The notes: generated by a model from the sequence alone, not told the origin. A DNA stretch of 64,000 nt from Thermoanaerobaculales bacterium (GCA_035358815.1 DAOPQC010000001.1:516407-580406), one strand, 5' to 3'; numbered from the stretch's first letter, positions 42,017-51,209 are shown. Numbers and translations are program-made.

Positions 42017-43339
42017 TCAGCTGCGCAGCCGCGCCGCGAACTCGTTCGCCTTGGCCCGCACCCGCTCCTCGTCGACGGTCGTCGCCTGCCAGTCCCGGAC
42101 CACGACCCGGCCGCGCACGAGCACGTGCCGGACGTCGGCGGCGCGGGCCGCGAACACGATGTGGGAGAACGGGTCGTAGATCGGCGTCGCGTGGGCTCGG
42201 CCGGTCTCGAGACAGATCAGGTCCGCCTCCATGCCTTCGCGCAGGGTGCCGATGCGGCCATCGAGGCCGAGCACCCGCGCGCCGCCGACCGTGACCAGCT
42301 CGACCATCGTGCGCGCCGGCAGCACGGTCGGGCTGCCGGCGACCCCTTTATGGAGCAGCGAGGCGATCTGCGCGTCGCGCAGCAGGTCGAGGGTGTTGTT
42401 GGAGGCCGCGCCGTCGGTCCCGAGGCCGAGCTTGACGCCCCTCGCGACCATCGCCGGCACCGGCGACACCCCTGAGGCAAGCTTGAGGTTGGAGACCGGG
42501 TTGTGGGCCACGCCGACGTCGAACTCGAGCAGCAGCTCGACGTCCTCCGGCGACACGTGCACACAGTGCGCCGCGACCGTGCGCTCGGACAGGACACCGA
42601 GGTCCGCGAGGTAGGCGACCGGCGACAGGCCCTTGTCGCTGAGCGAGCGCTCGACCTCCCAGCGCGCCTCGGCGAGGTGGATCTGCATCGGCACCTCGTA
42701 CTCCTCGGCGAGCTCGGCCTCCCGGACGAGGTTGGGCGCGGACACCGAGTAGGGCGCGTGGGCGGCGACCGACGGCGTGACCAGCGGGTGGTCGCGAAAC
42801 GCCTCCAGGAGCTCCCGCTGCCGGGCGAACATCTCGTCGGTGGTCGCGCAGCGGGGGGTGGGGAAGTCGATCAGCGACTCGGCGACGACGCCGCGCATCC
42901 CGGCCTCGGCGAGCACCGCGGCCACCTCGTCGCCGAAGAAGTACATGTCGGTGGTGGTGGTGACCCCGGCGCGCAGCTGCTCGGCCACCGCGAGCTCGGT
43001 CCCGAGCCGGACCGTTTCGCGGTTCATGTGGGTCTTCTCGGCCGGCCAGATGTGGCCCTCCAGCCACTCCTTGAGCGGCAAGTCGTCGGCGATCCCCCGC
43101 AGCAGCGTCATCGCCAGGTGGGAGTGGGTGTTGACCAGGCCCGGAAGGATGATGCAGCTCGACGCATTGATCAGCTCGCCGGTGGGCGCGAGGTCGAGCA
43201 GCTGCTCGGCGGGCCCCACGGCGGCGATGGTGCCGTCGGCGATCGCAACCGCCCCATTCGCGATCGGCTCGCGGCCCTCCTCCATCGTCAGGACGGTGCC
43301 GCTCAGCACGATCGTGTCCCAGTTCGCGGCGTCGGTCAT
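42017..43339 (-). CDS. mtaD: 5'-methylthioadenosine/S-adenosylhomocysteine deaminase
   Basis: This 440-residue amidohydrolase-family protein has the metal-binding NTHSHLAMTLLRG (about 65-77), QIHLAEA, AAHCVHVSPED and GTDGAASNNTLDLL. These match the MtaD/SAH deaminase subgroup, which deaminates MTA or SAH to the inosyl product in purine and methionine salvage. The specificity among MTA, SAH and related bases is a family guess. GGAGGAG lies before ATG 43339, so a GTG four codons upstream is not needed. TACAAT lies further upstream. Confidence 0.87.
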   Translation of the reverse strand: MTDAANWDTIVLSGTVLTMEEGREPIANGAVAIADGTIAAVGPAEQLLDLAPTGELINASSCIILPGLVNTHSHLAMTLLRGIADDLPLKEWLEGHIWPAEKTHMNRETVRLGTELAVAEQLRAGVTTTTDMYFFGDEVAAVLAEAGMRGVVAESLIDFPTPRCATTDEMFARQRELLEAFRDHPLVTPSVAAHAPYSVSAPNLVREAELAEEYEVPMQIHLAEARWEVERSLSDKGLSPVAYLADLGVLSERTVAAHCVHVSPEDVELLLEFDVGVAHNPVSNLKLASGVSPVPAMVARGVKLGLGTDGAASNNTLDLLRDAQIASLLHKGVAGSPTVLPARTMVELVTVGGARVLGLDGRIGTLREGMEADLICLETGRAHATPIYDPFSHIVFAARAADVRHVLVRGRVVVRDWQATTVDEERVRAKANEFAARLRS

Positions 43340-43411
43340 CGGCTCCTCCACCGGGCCGGCCCGGAGCCACGATTGTAGCGGAGGAGGGCTGCTGGTCCGG
43401 GCGGGGCGTCG

Positions 43412-43582
43412 TGCTCGTGCCCGCTCCCGTGCCCGTTCCCGTTCCCGCTCGCTCGCTCCGTCCTCGAGTTCGCTTCGCGCCGATGCTCTGGAAGCGCTCC
43501 CCGAGGACGGGAACGGGAACGGGATCGGGAACGGGCACGGGCGCGCTTCGGAAGCGGAAGCGGGCGCGGAAGCGGAAGCGGG
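43412..43582 (+). repeat. Compound repeat, locus 7
   Basis: A pyrimidine arm (GTGCCC, GCTCCC, GTTCCC units, 43412-43450) and a longer purine arm (GGGAAC, GGGATC, GGGCAC, then GCGGAA units, 43507-43582) enclose a spacer of about 56 bp. The spacer is a partial copy of the palindromic element (43447-43506). There is no head here. It lies between the MTA deaminase and the S4-domain gene. Confidence 0.75.
43447..43506 (-). repeat. Partial copy of the ~180-bp dispersed element
   Basis: Read on the minus strand it carries CGGGGAGCGCTTCC, then ATCGGCGCGAAGCG, CTCGAGGACGGAGCGAG and CGAGCGGG. It matches the right-hand 60 bp of copies A and B but lacks their inverted-repeat core. Confidence 0.7.
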
Positions 43583-43604
43583 TAAGTGGACTTGCCGCCG
43601 GCCC

Positions 43605-44009
43605 CTACTCCTCGGGGCCCTCCTTGAGGCGGCGGAGGTCCCGGCGCTCCCGCTTTTTGGGGGCGCCGGCGCCGGGCGGGCGCCGGAGCGGCGCTCCCAG
43701 CCGCTGCAGGCGGCGCAGCTCGACCTCCTCCCGGGTCGGCGGCGGCGTGTGGTCGATGTAGAGCTCGCGGGCGCTCGCCCGGGCGACGTTGCGGTCGGCG
43801 ATCCCGGCCACCTCGACGATCCGCCACCGTCCGGCCGGCAGGGAGATGCGAATCCGGTCGCCCGGGCGGATCAGCCGGTGGGGCTTGCCGCGGTCGCCGT
43901 TGACCTCGACCCGTCCGAGCGCGCAGGCTCTCTGTGCCTGGGACCTCGACTTGAACAGGCAGGCGACGTCGAGCCAGACGTCGAGGCGGACGGCGGGGGC
44001 ATCGGCCAT
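43605..44009 (-). CDS. S4-domain RNA-binding protein (Hsp15-like)
   Basis: This 134-residue protein starts with an S4 domain (VRLDVWLDVACLFKSRSQAQRACALGRVEVNG, about 8-45). A strand-rich middle and a basic C-terminus follow (PPGAGAPKKRERRDLRRLKEG). It resembles Hsp15 (HslR), which rescues 50S subunits carrying peptidyl-tRNA. A few such proteins have other rRNA roles, so the assignment is at family level. It is separated from ugd by 16 bp on the same strand. Confidence 0.85.
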   Translation of the reverse strand: MADAPAVRLDVWLDVACLFKSRSQAQRACALGRVEVNGDRGKPHRLIRPGDRIRISLPAGRWRIVEVAGIADRNVARASARELYIDHTPPPTREEVELRRLQRLGAPLRRPPGAGAPKKRERRDLRRLKEGPEE

Positions 44010-44025
44010 GGGACCGGGGCCGCCG

Positions 44026-45354
44026 CTACTCCGCCGGCAGGTCCACGGCGGCGCGGCCCATCGCCTCGTACTCGAAGCCGCACTCGCGCATCTTCTCGGG
44101 CTGGTAGACGTTGCGGAGGTCGACCACGGCGGGCCGCGCCAGCAACGAGCGGACCCGCTCGAGGTCGAGCGACCGAAACTGGTTCCACTCGGTCACGATC
44201 ACCAGCAGATCGGCGCCCTGGGCCGCGTCGTACGAGTCGCTGCAGTAGTGGACCCCTGCCGGCAGGAGCGGGCGGGCGTTGTCCATCGCCACCGGGTCGA
44301 AGACGCGGACGGCGGCGCCGCCATCGACGAGCGTCCGCACCAGAGGGATCGCCACCGACTCCCGCATGTCGTCGGTCTCGGGCTTGAACGAGAGGCCGAG
44401 CAGCGCCACGACCTTGCCGGCCGGCCCGCCGGGGATTGCCGCTAGCACCTTCTTCACCGACCGTTCCTTCATCCGCTCGTTGACCTCGATCACGGTCTCG
44501 ACGATCTCGAACGGGCGGCCTGCGCTGCGCGCGATGTCGGCCAGCGCCTGGGTGTCCTTCGGGAAGCACGAGCCGCCGTAGCCGGGGCCCGGGTGCAGGA
44601 ACTTGGGGCCGATCCGGCGGTCGAGCCCCATCCCCTTGGCGACATGGTGCACGTCGGCGCCGAGGCGCTCGCACAGCTCGGCCACCTCGTTGATGAAGGT
44701 GATCTTGGTGGCAAGGAAGGCGTTGGAGGCGTACTTGATCAGCTCCGACGACTCCACGTTGGTGATCACGAACGGCGTCTCGATCAGGTAGAGCGGCGAG
44801 TAGATGTCCTTCATGATCGCCACCGCCTGGGGATCGCGGGCGCCGATCACGACCCGGTCGGGTCGCATGAAGTCCTCGATCGCCGACCCCTCGCGCAGGA
44901 ACTCCGGGTTGGAGACGACCGAAAACGGGAACGCGTTCCCGGTGCGCTTGCGGATGATCCCCTCGATGAGCTGGCCGGTCCCGATGGGAACCGTCGACTT
45001 GGTGACGACCACCTTGTACCCGGTCAAGTTGTCGGCGATCGACTCGGCGACCTGGATCACGTACGAGAGGTCGGCCGAGCCGTCCTCCTTGGGCGGCGTG
45101 CCGACCGCGATGAACACGGCGAGCGCGCGCTGGATGGCGGTCTTCAGATCGCCGGTGAAGTGGAGCCGGTCGGCCTTGGCGTTCTTGGCGACCAGCGCGT
45201 CGAGGCCGGGCTCGTAGATCGGCATCTCGCCGCGGAGCAGCATGTCGATCTTCCGCTGATCGTTGTCCACGCAGGTGACGTTCATGCCGAGGTCGGCGAG
45301 GCAGGCGCCGGTCACCAGGCCAACGTACCCCGTTCCGACGACGCAGATGTGCAT
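44026..45354 (-). CDS. ugd: UDP-glucose 6-dehydrogenase
   Basis: This 442-residue enzyme has an N-terminal Rossmann motif (MHICVVGTGYVGLVTGACLADLG) and the catalytic Cys in GPGYGGSCFPKDTQAL (about residue 260). The C-terminal domain binds UDP-sugar (LGLSFKPETDDMRESVAIPLV). It makes UDP-glucuronate for capsule or LPS. The sugar aminotransferase and glycosyltransferase at 46733-49061 point to a local envelope-glycan role. It starts 16 bp from the S4 gene. Confidence 0.95.
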   Translation of the reverse strand: MHICVVGTGYVGLVTGACLADLGMNVTCVDNDQRKIDMLLRGEMPIYEPGLDALVAKNAKADRLHFTGDLKTAIQRALAVFIAVGTPPKEDGSADLSYVIQVAESIADNLTGYKVVVTKSTVPIGTGQLIEGIIRKRTGNAFPFSVVSNPEFLREGSAIEDFMRPDRVVIGARDPQAVAIMKDIYSPLYLIETPFVITNVESSELIKYASNAFLATKITFINEVAELCERLGADVHHVAKGMGLDRRIGPKFLHPGPGYGGSCFPKDTQALADIARSAGRPFEIVETVIEVNERMKERSVKKVLAAIPGGPAGKVVALLGLSFKPETDDMRESVAIPLVRTLVDGGAAVRVFDPVAMDNARPLLPAGVHYCSDSYDAAQGADLLVIVTEWNQFRSLDLERVRSLLARPAVVDLRNVYQPEKMRECGFEYEAMGRAAVDLPAE

Positions 45355-45443
45355 TCGAAGCCTCCGCTCGCGTCCGCGAGTGGAGGATGTTAGCAGAACT
45401 CGCGCGTCGCCTCGACGGGCTCGTGCAGTGCGTCAACCCGTCT

Positions 45444-45623
45444 CCGTGCCCGCTCGTTCGCGCCGTTCTCGAGTGCGCTTCGCGCAGATCTTCTTCCGGC
45501 GCTCCCCGTGGGTGCCACCTTCGGCGATTTCAGGTCTCAAGCACCTCTTGAGGAAATCCGTTGTTCCGAAATCGCCAGAGATGGCACGCCCGCATGACGC
45601 CCTCTCCTCGTACTCGCCTCGCC
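45444..45623 (-). repeat. ~180-bp palindromic dispersed element, copy B
   Basis: This is the full inverted copy of the element at 27307-27488. Arms GGCGATTTC (45523-45531) and GAAATCGCC (45568-45576) are conserved, plus an outer GTGCCA/TGGCAC pair. The loop sequence differs from copy A, and the right-hand block (GGGGAGCGCC, GCGCGAAGCGC, CGAACGAGCGGGCACGG) is nearly unchanged. Confidence 0.8.
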
Positions 45624-45655
45624 CCTCGAGCGCGGAAGCGGCGGCGCATTGGCTC

Positions 45656-45736
45656 GGAGAGGGGGACGGGAACGGGGACGGGAACGGGGACGGGGACGGG
45701 GCGGGCGGGCCCCTATCCCCCAGATCCCAGATCCTT
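45656..45736 (-). repeat. Compound repeat, locus 8 (array and head)
   Basis: Reading on the minus strand, a head with GGATCTGGGATCTGGG then GGATAGGGGCCC (45709-45736) is followed by GTCCCC/GTTCCC hexamers (45656-45700) and then copy B of the palindromic element. The order head-array-palindrome matches locus 5. Confidence 0.75.
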
Positions 45737-45741
45737 GCCCC

Positions 45742-45753
45742 TATACTTCTCCC
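45742..45753 (+). promoter_or_regulatory. Leaderless-type -10 box of the rhomboid gene
   Basis: TATACT at 45742-45747 is exactly six bases before ATG 45754. There is no ribosome-binding site. Confidence 0.55.
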
Positions 45754-46488
45754 ATGCTGTTCCCGATCCGCGACTCGATCGCGCCCCGGACGGCGCCGGT
45801 GGTGAACATCGGGCTGATCGTGGCCTGCTGCCTGGCCTTCGTCTACCAGCTGATCCTCGGCGGCGACGTCGAGCGGCTGTTCTCCGCCGCGGCCTTCATC
45901 CCGGCGCGGCTGTTCGGCTCGCTGCCGGCGGCCGCCGCCGGCATCCCGGACTACGGCATCGCCGGCAACCTGGTGACCATCGTGGCGTCGATGTTCATGC
46001 ACGGCGGCTGGCTGCACATCATCGGCAACATGTGGTTCCTGTACGTGTTCGGCGACAACGTCGAGAGCGCCCTCGGCCACCTCCGCTACCTCGCGCTCTA
46101 CCTCGGCGGCGGCACGGCGGCGGCCCTCGCCCACGCGGTGGCCGAGCCGTCATCGACAGTGCCCACGGTCGGTGCCTCCGGGGCGATCGCCGCCGTCCTT
46201 GGCGCCTACCTGGTGATGTACCCCCACTCGCGGATCCACACCCTGGTCTTCCTCGGCTTCTTCATCACCGTCACCGAGCTGCCGGCGGCGGTGATGCTGG
46301 GCTTCTGGTTCGTCCTCCAGTTCCTCCAGGGCGCGCTGTCCTTGGCGGCGCACCCGCAGGCGGGTGGGGTCGCCTGGTTCGCCCACGTCGGGGGCTTCGT
46401 GGCCGGTCTCGCGGCCGCGTGGTGGGTGCGGGCGCGGGGGCGGCTGCAGCGGCCCGCGCAGCGCTACCAGATCTGGTACCGGCACTGA
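45754..46488 (+). CDS. Rhomboid-family intramembrane serine protease
   Basis: This 244-residue membrane protein has about six transmembrane segments. HGGWLHIIGNMWFLYVFG is the usual TM1-2 signature, the catalytic Ser142 lies in GASGAIAAVLG and His211 in WFAHVGG. It cleaves transmembrane helices of other proteins; the substrate is unknown. It is a rhomboid of the bacterial YqgP/GlpG superfamily without extra cytoplasmic domains. Confidence 0.9.
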   Translation: MLFPIRDSIAPRTAPVVNIGLIVACCLAFVYQLILGGDVERLFSAAAFIPARLFGSLPAAAAGIPDYGIAGNLVTIVASMFMHGGWLHIIGNMWFLYVFGDNVESALGHLRYLALYLGGGTAAALAHAVAEPSSTVPTVGASGAIAAVLGAYLVMYPHSRIHTLVFLGFFITVTELPAAVMLGFWFVLQFLQGALSLAAHPQAGGVAWFAHVGGFVAGLAAAWWVRARGRLQRPAQRYQIWYRH

Positions 46489-46522
46489 GCCCGGCGAGAC
46501 CTCGCAGCAAGTACCGTCTGCC

Positions 46523-46658
46523 CTCGTTCCCGTTCCCGTTCCCGTCCCCGCACCCGGACGGGGCAATCGAGCATCAAGCGCGCCTCGTTTCGCTCGAGCC
46601 ACATCAGAAGGCCCGACGACGTTCGGTTGCTTCGGGAGCGGGAGCGGGAACGGGAACG
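46523..46658 (+). repeat. Hexamer inverted array, locus 9
   Basis: A pyrimidine arm of GTTCCC/GTCCCC units (46523-46550) and a purine arm of GGGAGC/GGGAAC units (46633-46658) surround a spacer of about 80 bp that matches no other spacer in the window. No head is present. Confidence 0.75.
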
Positions 46659-46732
46659 CTTCGGAAGCTGGCGTGTGGGCGGACCAGGCCCGGGCCCGCC
46701 GGGTTATCCTGTGCCCCTGGAGGTGGCCGCCG

Positions 46733-47845
46733 ATGCCGGTTCCGCTGCTCGATCTCACGCGCCAGTACCGCCCGCTCCGGGAGCAGATCCGCGAGGCCAT
46801 CGACCGGGTCTGCGACAGCCAGCACTTCATCCTCGGGCCCGAGGTCGAGGCCTTCGAACGGGAGGCCGCGGCGGCGCTGGGGGTGGCCCACGCGGTCGGT
46901 GTCAGCTCGGGCACCGACTCCCTCCTGGCCTCGCTGATGGCGCTCGGGGTGGGGCGCGGCGACGAGGTGGTGGTCCCCACCTTCACCTTCTTCGCGACCG
47001 CCGGGGTGGTCGAGCGGCTGGGTGCCAGGCCGGTGTTCGTGGACGTCACGGCCCATGACTACTGCATGGACCCGGCGGCGCTGGCGGCCGCGATCTCACC
47101 GCGCACCAAGGCGGTGATCCCGGTCCACCTGTTCGGCCAGGCGGCGGACATGCCGTCGATCGCGGCCGCCGCCGGGGCGGCGCCCATCGTCGAGGACTGC
47201 GCGCAGTCGTGGGGAGCGGACCTCGATGGCCGGATGACCGGCGGCCTCGGCGTGATGGGGGCCTTCTCCTTCTTCCCGTCGAAGAACCTCGGCGGATTCG
47301 GCGACGGCGGGCTCGTCACCACCGGCTCCGCCGAGCTCGCGCAGGTGCTCAAGGAGCTGCGCATGCACGGCCAGTCTGGCCCCTACGAGCATCCGCGGGT
47401 CGGCGGCAACTTCCGCCTCCACGCCCTCCAGGCGGCGGTGCTCCGGGTCAAGCTGCCCCACGCCGCGGCCTGGGTCGAGGGGCGGCGGCGCAACGCGGAA
47501 CGCTACCGCGTGCTGTTCGACGAGGCCGGCCTGGACGGGGTCGTCGAGCTGCCCGAGGCCCTGCCCGGCCGCGGCCACACCTTCAACCAGTTCGTGGTGC
47601 GTGCTCCCAGGCGCGACGAGCTCAAGGCGCGGCTCGCGGCGCAGGGCATCGGCTGCTCGGTCTACTACCCGCTGCCGCTCCATCTGCAGCCGTGCTTTGC
47701 GCACCTCGGGCACCGCGCGGGGGACTTCCCGGTGGCCGAGCGGGCGAGCCGCGAGGTGCTGGCGTTGCCGGTCTTCCCGGAGCTCGCGGAGGGCGAGCTC
47801 GCCACCGTCGTCGAGATCGTCGCGGACTTCTATCGGTCGACGTGA
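46733..47845 (+). CDS. DegT/DnrJ/EryC1 family PLP-dependent sugar aminotransferase
   Basis: This 370-residue enzyme has the PLP-binding Lys184 in SFFPSKNLGGFGDGG and typical motifs VPTFTFFATAGVVERLGARPVFVD, EDCAQSWGA and MHGQSGPYEHPRVGGNFRLHALQAAVL. It transfers an amino group to a nucleotide-linked keto-sugar. With ugd and the following glycosyltransferase it suggests synthesis of an amino-sugar-containing surface glycan. A close relative is the UDP-4-amino-type enzyme of O-antigen clusters. ATG 46733 has GGAGG upstream. Confidence 0.92.
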   Translation: MPVPLLDLTRQYRPLREQIREAIDRVCDSQHFILGPEVEAFEREAAAALGVAHAVGVSSGTDSLLASLMALGVGRGDEVVVPTFTFFATAGVVERLGARPVFVDVTAHDYCMDPAALAAAISPRTKAVIPVHLFGQAADMPSIAAAAGAAPIVEDCAQSWGADLDGRMTGGLGVMGAFSFFPSKNLGGFGDGGLVTTGSAELAQVLKELRMHGQSGPYEHPRVGGNFRLHALQAAVLRVKLPHAAAWVEGRRRNAERYRVLFDEAGLDGVVELPEALPGRGHTFNQFVVRAPRRDELKARLAAQGIGCSVYYPLPLHLQPCFAHLGHRAGDFPVAERASREVLALPVFPELAEGELATVVEIVADFYRST

Positions 47846-47876
47846 TCGTGGCCATGGAGCGAGGCAGACGCACGCG

Positions 47877-49061
47877 ATGAGGGTCCTGATCGTCGCCAGC
47901 CGCTTCCCGCTGCCGCCCTGGCGCGGCAACCAGGTGCGCACCACCGAGTGGCTGCGGGCGCTCGCCGCCGAGGACGTCGCGCTGGTCTGCCCGAGCCCGG
48001 CCAGGTCGCAGCTCGTCGGTGAGCTGCGGCGCGACCGCCTGGCGCTGTGGACGCACGGGTCGGGCCCGGTCGCGGTTGGGAGCGCCCTGGTCGGGTCGGC
48101 GGCCGGCGGGCGTCCGTTCCAGGAGGGGCTGTACGCGACCGGGTCGGCGCGGCGGGCGCTGTCCCGCGCGGTCCGCGAGCACCGGCCAGACGCCGCCATC
48201 GTCCAGATGGTCCGCTGCGGCTGGGCGCTCGACCAGCTCGGCCGCGAGGCCCCTGGTCTGCCGGTGCTGTTCGACGCGATCGACGCCATGGGCCTCCACT
48301 TCGACCGCGAGTCGCGGTTCGCGCACCCGGTGCTGCGGCCGCTGCTGCGGGCCGAGGCCGGCCGCTGCCGCCGCCGCGAGCGCGAGCTCGCGGGCCGGGC
48401 CGCCCTCGCGGTCGCGGTCTCGGCGCGGGACCTCGATGCGATCGGCGCCGAGTCCGGGCGGGTGGTGCCGGTGTCGGGCCGGCCGGTCGCGGCCCCGCCC
48501 GGCGGCCGGCCAGGGCCCCGGGTCCTGCTGTCCGGGAACCTCGGCTACCGGCCGACGGTGCGCGGCGCCGAGTGGTTCGCGGCCGAGGTCTGGCCCCGGA
48601 TCGCGTCCCTGGTCCCGGAAACGCGGTGGGTGCTGGCCGGCGCGCGCCCAGCCGCCGCCGTCCGCAGGCTCGGCCGGCTGCCCGGGGTCGAGGTCCACGG
48701 TGATGTCGCGGACCTCGGCCCGTTCCTCGCCTCGGCGACGGTGGCGATCGCCCCGATGGCGAGCGGCTCCGGGGTGCCGATGAAGGTCCTCGAGGCGTGG
48801 GCGTCGGGCGTGCCGGTGGTCGCGCATCCGTGGACCGCCGCCGGGCTGGCCGCCGACGCGCGCGACGCGCTGGTCGTTGCGGAGAGCGCGGAGGAGTGGC
48901 GGCAGGGGGTGGTGGCTCTGCTGTGCGACCAGCCGGCGGCCGCCCGGCTGGCCGAGCGCGGCCGCGAGCTGTGGCGCCGGACCTACCACCCGGAGCAGGT
49001 GGACGCGGCGCTGCGCGCCGCCCTGGTCGCGGCCAGGAGCGCTCAGGTAGGCTGCAGGTGA
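47877..49061 (+). CDS. Glycosyltransferase (GT4-like)
   Basis: This 394-residue protein starts MRVLIVASRFPLPPWRGNQVRTTEWL and has a Rossmann-type GT-B fold. The C-terminal domain shows VLLSGNLGYRPTVRGAEWFAAEVWPRI, then DLGPFLASATVAIAPMASGSGVPMKVLEAWASGVPVVA, the usual nucleotide-sugar donor region. It transfers a sugar to an unknown acceptor; the ugd and aminotransferase genes nearby suggest a surface polymer. It follows the aminotransferase by 31 bp in the same direction. Confidence 0.88.
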   Translation: MRVLIVASRFPLPPWRGNQVRTTEWLRALAAEDVALVCPSPARSQLVGELRRDRLALWTHGSGPVAVGSALVGSAAGGRPFQEGLYATGSARRALSRAVREHRPDAAIVQMVRCGWALDQLGREAPGLPVLFDAIDAMGLHFDRESRFAHPVLRPLLRAEAGRCRRRERELAGRAALAVAVSARDLDAIGAESGRVVPVSGRPVAAPPGGRPGPRVLLSGNLGYRPTVRGAEWFAAEVWPRIASLVPETRWVLAGARPAAAVRRLGRLPGVEVHGDVADLGPFLASATVAIAPMASGSGVPMKVLEAWASGVPVVAHPWTAAGLAADARDALVVAESAEEWRQGVVALLCDQPAAARLAERGRELWRRTYHPEQVDAALRAALVAARSAQVGCR

Positions 49062-49273
49062 CACCCCGTCGCCCCGGGGGGACGAGGCCGGCGAGGCTGG
49101 CCGCTCCAGGCGGCGAAACGGCTGGCACCCTTCGTGCGTACCTTCTCGAGCGGCAGGCCGCCGAGGTTCGCCTCTCTGTCAGCGGGCGGTGGTAGGTTGG
49201 GACGCCGGTCGGCCGGGAAGGCGGCTCGGGCCGCGCCAGGTTGTCCGGAGAGTCTGGTCGAGGGAACGGAGGG
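49062..49273. other. Intergenic, no feature seen
   Basis: This 212-bp stretch has no convincing gene, array or promoter. It contains short GC-rich inverted segments and a GGGAACGGAGGG just before the next start. Confidence 0.6.
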
Positions 49274-51190
49274 ATGATGGCGACACCGATTCGTGATGCG
49301 ATTCGCCGCGCGCCGATCGGCTGCCTGGCGGCGGCCTGCTTCTCCCTGCTGGCGGCACGGCCGCTCGCTTCTCAGCAGGAGGTCCCGGACGTCCCGCCTG
49401 CCCAGACGCCGGTGTTCACCGAGCAGGTGGAGGTCAACGTCGTCAACCTCTACGTCACCGTCGTCGACCGCAAGGGCGAACCGGTGCAGGGGCTGACGGC
49501 GGCCGACTTCCGGATCGAGGAGGCCGGCCAACCGATGGAGATCACCAACTTCTCGGCCATCGGCACGGTCGAGGTCGGGATCTCGGAGGCAGCGGCGCCC
49601 GCCGCGGCGGCGCCTGCGGCCCCCTCCGCGCCGCCCGGTGCTGCGCAGCGGCCGCCGTCCCAGGTGGCGGTGGTCTTCGACCACACCGGGCTGGAGAAGC
49701 GGCAGCGCACGCGCGTGCTCAAGGCGTTGGTGCCGTGGGCGGGCAGCGCGACCGCCGGCGGCGGCCGGGTCATGGTGGCGGTGCTCGAGCCTGACCTCAA
49801 GATCCTGCAGCCGCTCACCTCCGATCCGTCGCTCGTGATCTCGGCGCTCGAGGAGGTCAACCAGCGCCCGACGCAGGGCGACATGATCAAGAGCTCCAAG
49901 CGGATGCTGACCAGGGGCATCCAGGCGGTCCAGGCGGTGTCCACCGAGTTCGACCACACGCAGCCGACGTCGCGCCCGGGCGGTGGTGGGGGAGGCGGCG
50001 GCGGAGGGGGCGGCGGCGGAGGCGGCTCCTCGGGCGGCGGATCGGGCCCGTTCACGGTGGCCCAGACGGTGGAGTCCACCGCCCTCGGCGAGCAGCAGGC
50101 CAGGGCCTACTTGAACCAGATCGAGATCCTGCGCCGCCAGGAGCAGGAGCGCGTGGGTGCGACGTTGATCGGCATCGACCGGCTGATCCGCGGCATGACC
50201 GGGCTGGCCGGGCGCAAGGACGTGCTGTGGGTCACCGAGGACCTGATGGTGCAGCCTGGCCTCGATCTCTACCAGGTCTACTTCACCAAGTTCAGCAACC
50301 TGTCGCAGAAGCTCAACCTGACGCAGCCCCAGATGTGGGGGACCGAGGTGCAGCTGCAGCGGGAGTTCCGGTACATCGCCGACATCTCCCAGATCGCCGG
50401 CACCGTGCTCCACCTCGTCGACGCCTCGGATCGCGATCGGGAGGCCGCGTCCGCCGACTTTGGCGCCTCCGACGCCGTCTCGCAGTCGCTGTCCGACCCG
50501 CGCGGTGCGGGCGCCACCGGGGGCTACGACTTCGCCTCGATGAGGATCCTGTCGGAGGGCGGCGCCTACCTGGCGGACGCGACCGGCGGCATCGCCTTCG
50601 GGGGCAGCCGGAACTTCGACGAGTTCTTCGAGAGGCTCGGCGGGGTGCTGGGCTCCTACTACTTCATCGGCTACCGCAGGCCGGTACCGCCCGACGGCAA
50701 GGCCCACGATGTCACGGTCCTCCTCGCGCGCGACGACCTCCGGGTGCGGACCCACGAGCGCGTCCCCAACCCGACCGCCGACCAGCGGCTCGGCGACATC
50801 GCCGCGTCCCGCCTCCTCATCAACGAAGGCCCGAACCCGCTCGAGCTCGAGGTCTCGCTGGGCAAGACCGAGCCGGCCGAGGGCGAACGCTACATCCAGG
50901 AAGTCCGGCTCGAGATCCCGGCCCGGAATTTGCTGCTCGTCCCGGATGGCACCGACCAGGTGGGCTCGCTCGCGGTCGCCGTGGTCGCGGGCGACGCCGG
51001 CGGCAACCCGCTGCCGGCGAGGCTGCTCCAGCTGACGGTCCGGCTGCCGTCCGATCGGCTGAGCCAGAGCACGGTGGCGATGGCGCGGCTTCGGTTGATG
51101 GTCGAGCAGGCGTCGACCCGGCTCGCGGTCGCGGTCCGCGATCAGCGGTCCGGGAGCGAGGCGTCGGCGCTGGTGGAGACGGGGCCCTGA
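49274..51190 (+). CDS. VWFA-like secreted protein (Acidobacterial type)
   Basis: This protein of about 638 residues has a signal peptide (about 1-30) and then VNLYVTVVDRKGEPVQGLTAADFRIEEAGQPMEI, the opening of the 'VWFA-related Acidobacterial domain'. A VWA fold (VAVVFDHTGLEKRQRTRV, about 138-155) is interrupted by a run of 16 or so Gly residues (about 240-262) before the rest of the domain. The MIDAS Asp-x-Ser-x-Ser is degenerate (FDHTG), so metal binding may be lost. The C-terminal half has Ig-like beta strands. The start at 49274 (or the next ATG, 49277) is uncertain. The next gene follows by 19 bp. Confidence 0.78.
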   Translation: MMATPIRDAIRRAPIGCLAAACFSLLAARPLASQQEVPDVPPAQTPVFTEQVEVNVVNLYVTVVDRKGEPVQGLTAADFRIEEAGQPMEITNFSAIGTVEVGISEAAAPAAAAPAAPSAPPGAAQRPPSQVAVVFDHTGLEKRQRTRVLKALVPWAGSATAGGGRVMVAVLEPDLKILQPLTSDPSLVISALEEVNQRPTQGDMIKSSKRMLTRGIQAVQAVSTEFDHTQPTSRPGGGGGGGGGGGGGGGGSSGGGSGPFTVAQTVESTALGEQQARAYLNQIEILRRQEQERVGATLIGIDRLIRGMTGLAGRKDVLWVTEDLMVQPGLDLYQVYFTKFSNLSQKLNLTQPQMWGTEVQLQREFRYIADISQIAGTVLHLVDASDRDREAASADFGASDAVSQSLSDPRGAGATGGYDFASMRILSEGGAYLADATGGIAFGGSRNFDEFFERLGGVLGSYYFIGYRRPVPPDGKAHDVTVLLARDDLRVRTHERVPNPTADQRLGDIAASRLLINEGPNPLELEVSLGKTEPAEGERYIQEVRLEIPARNLLLVPDGTDQVGSLAVAVVAGDAGGNPLPARLLQLTVRLPSDRLSQSTVAMARLRLMVEQASTRLAVAVRDQRSGSEASALVETGP

Positions 51191-51209
51191 CCCGCGGGGG
51201 TGCGGCGCG

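Larger units (their letters stand above)
45355..45753. other. Repeat-rich intergenic region between ugd and the rhomboid gene
   Basis: This 399-bp divergent region holds the palindromic element copy B, a hexamer array and a head (all in reverse orientation) and the rhomboid -10 box. I see no other gene. Confidence 0.75.

Noticed and set aside
45754..49061. A horizontally acquired glycan island
   Set aside because: GC content and codon use look like the rest of the window, and there is no integrase, tRNA junction or IS element. Only four or so genes are related to glycan synthesis.
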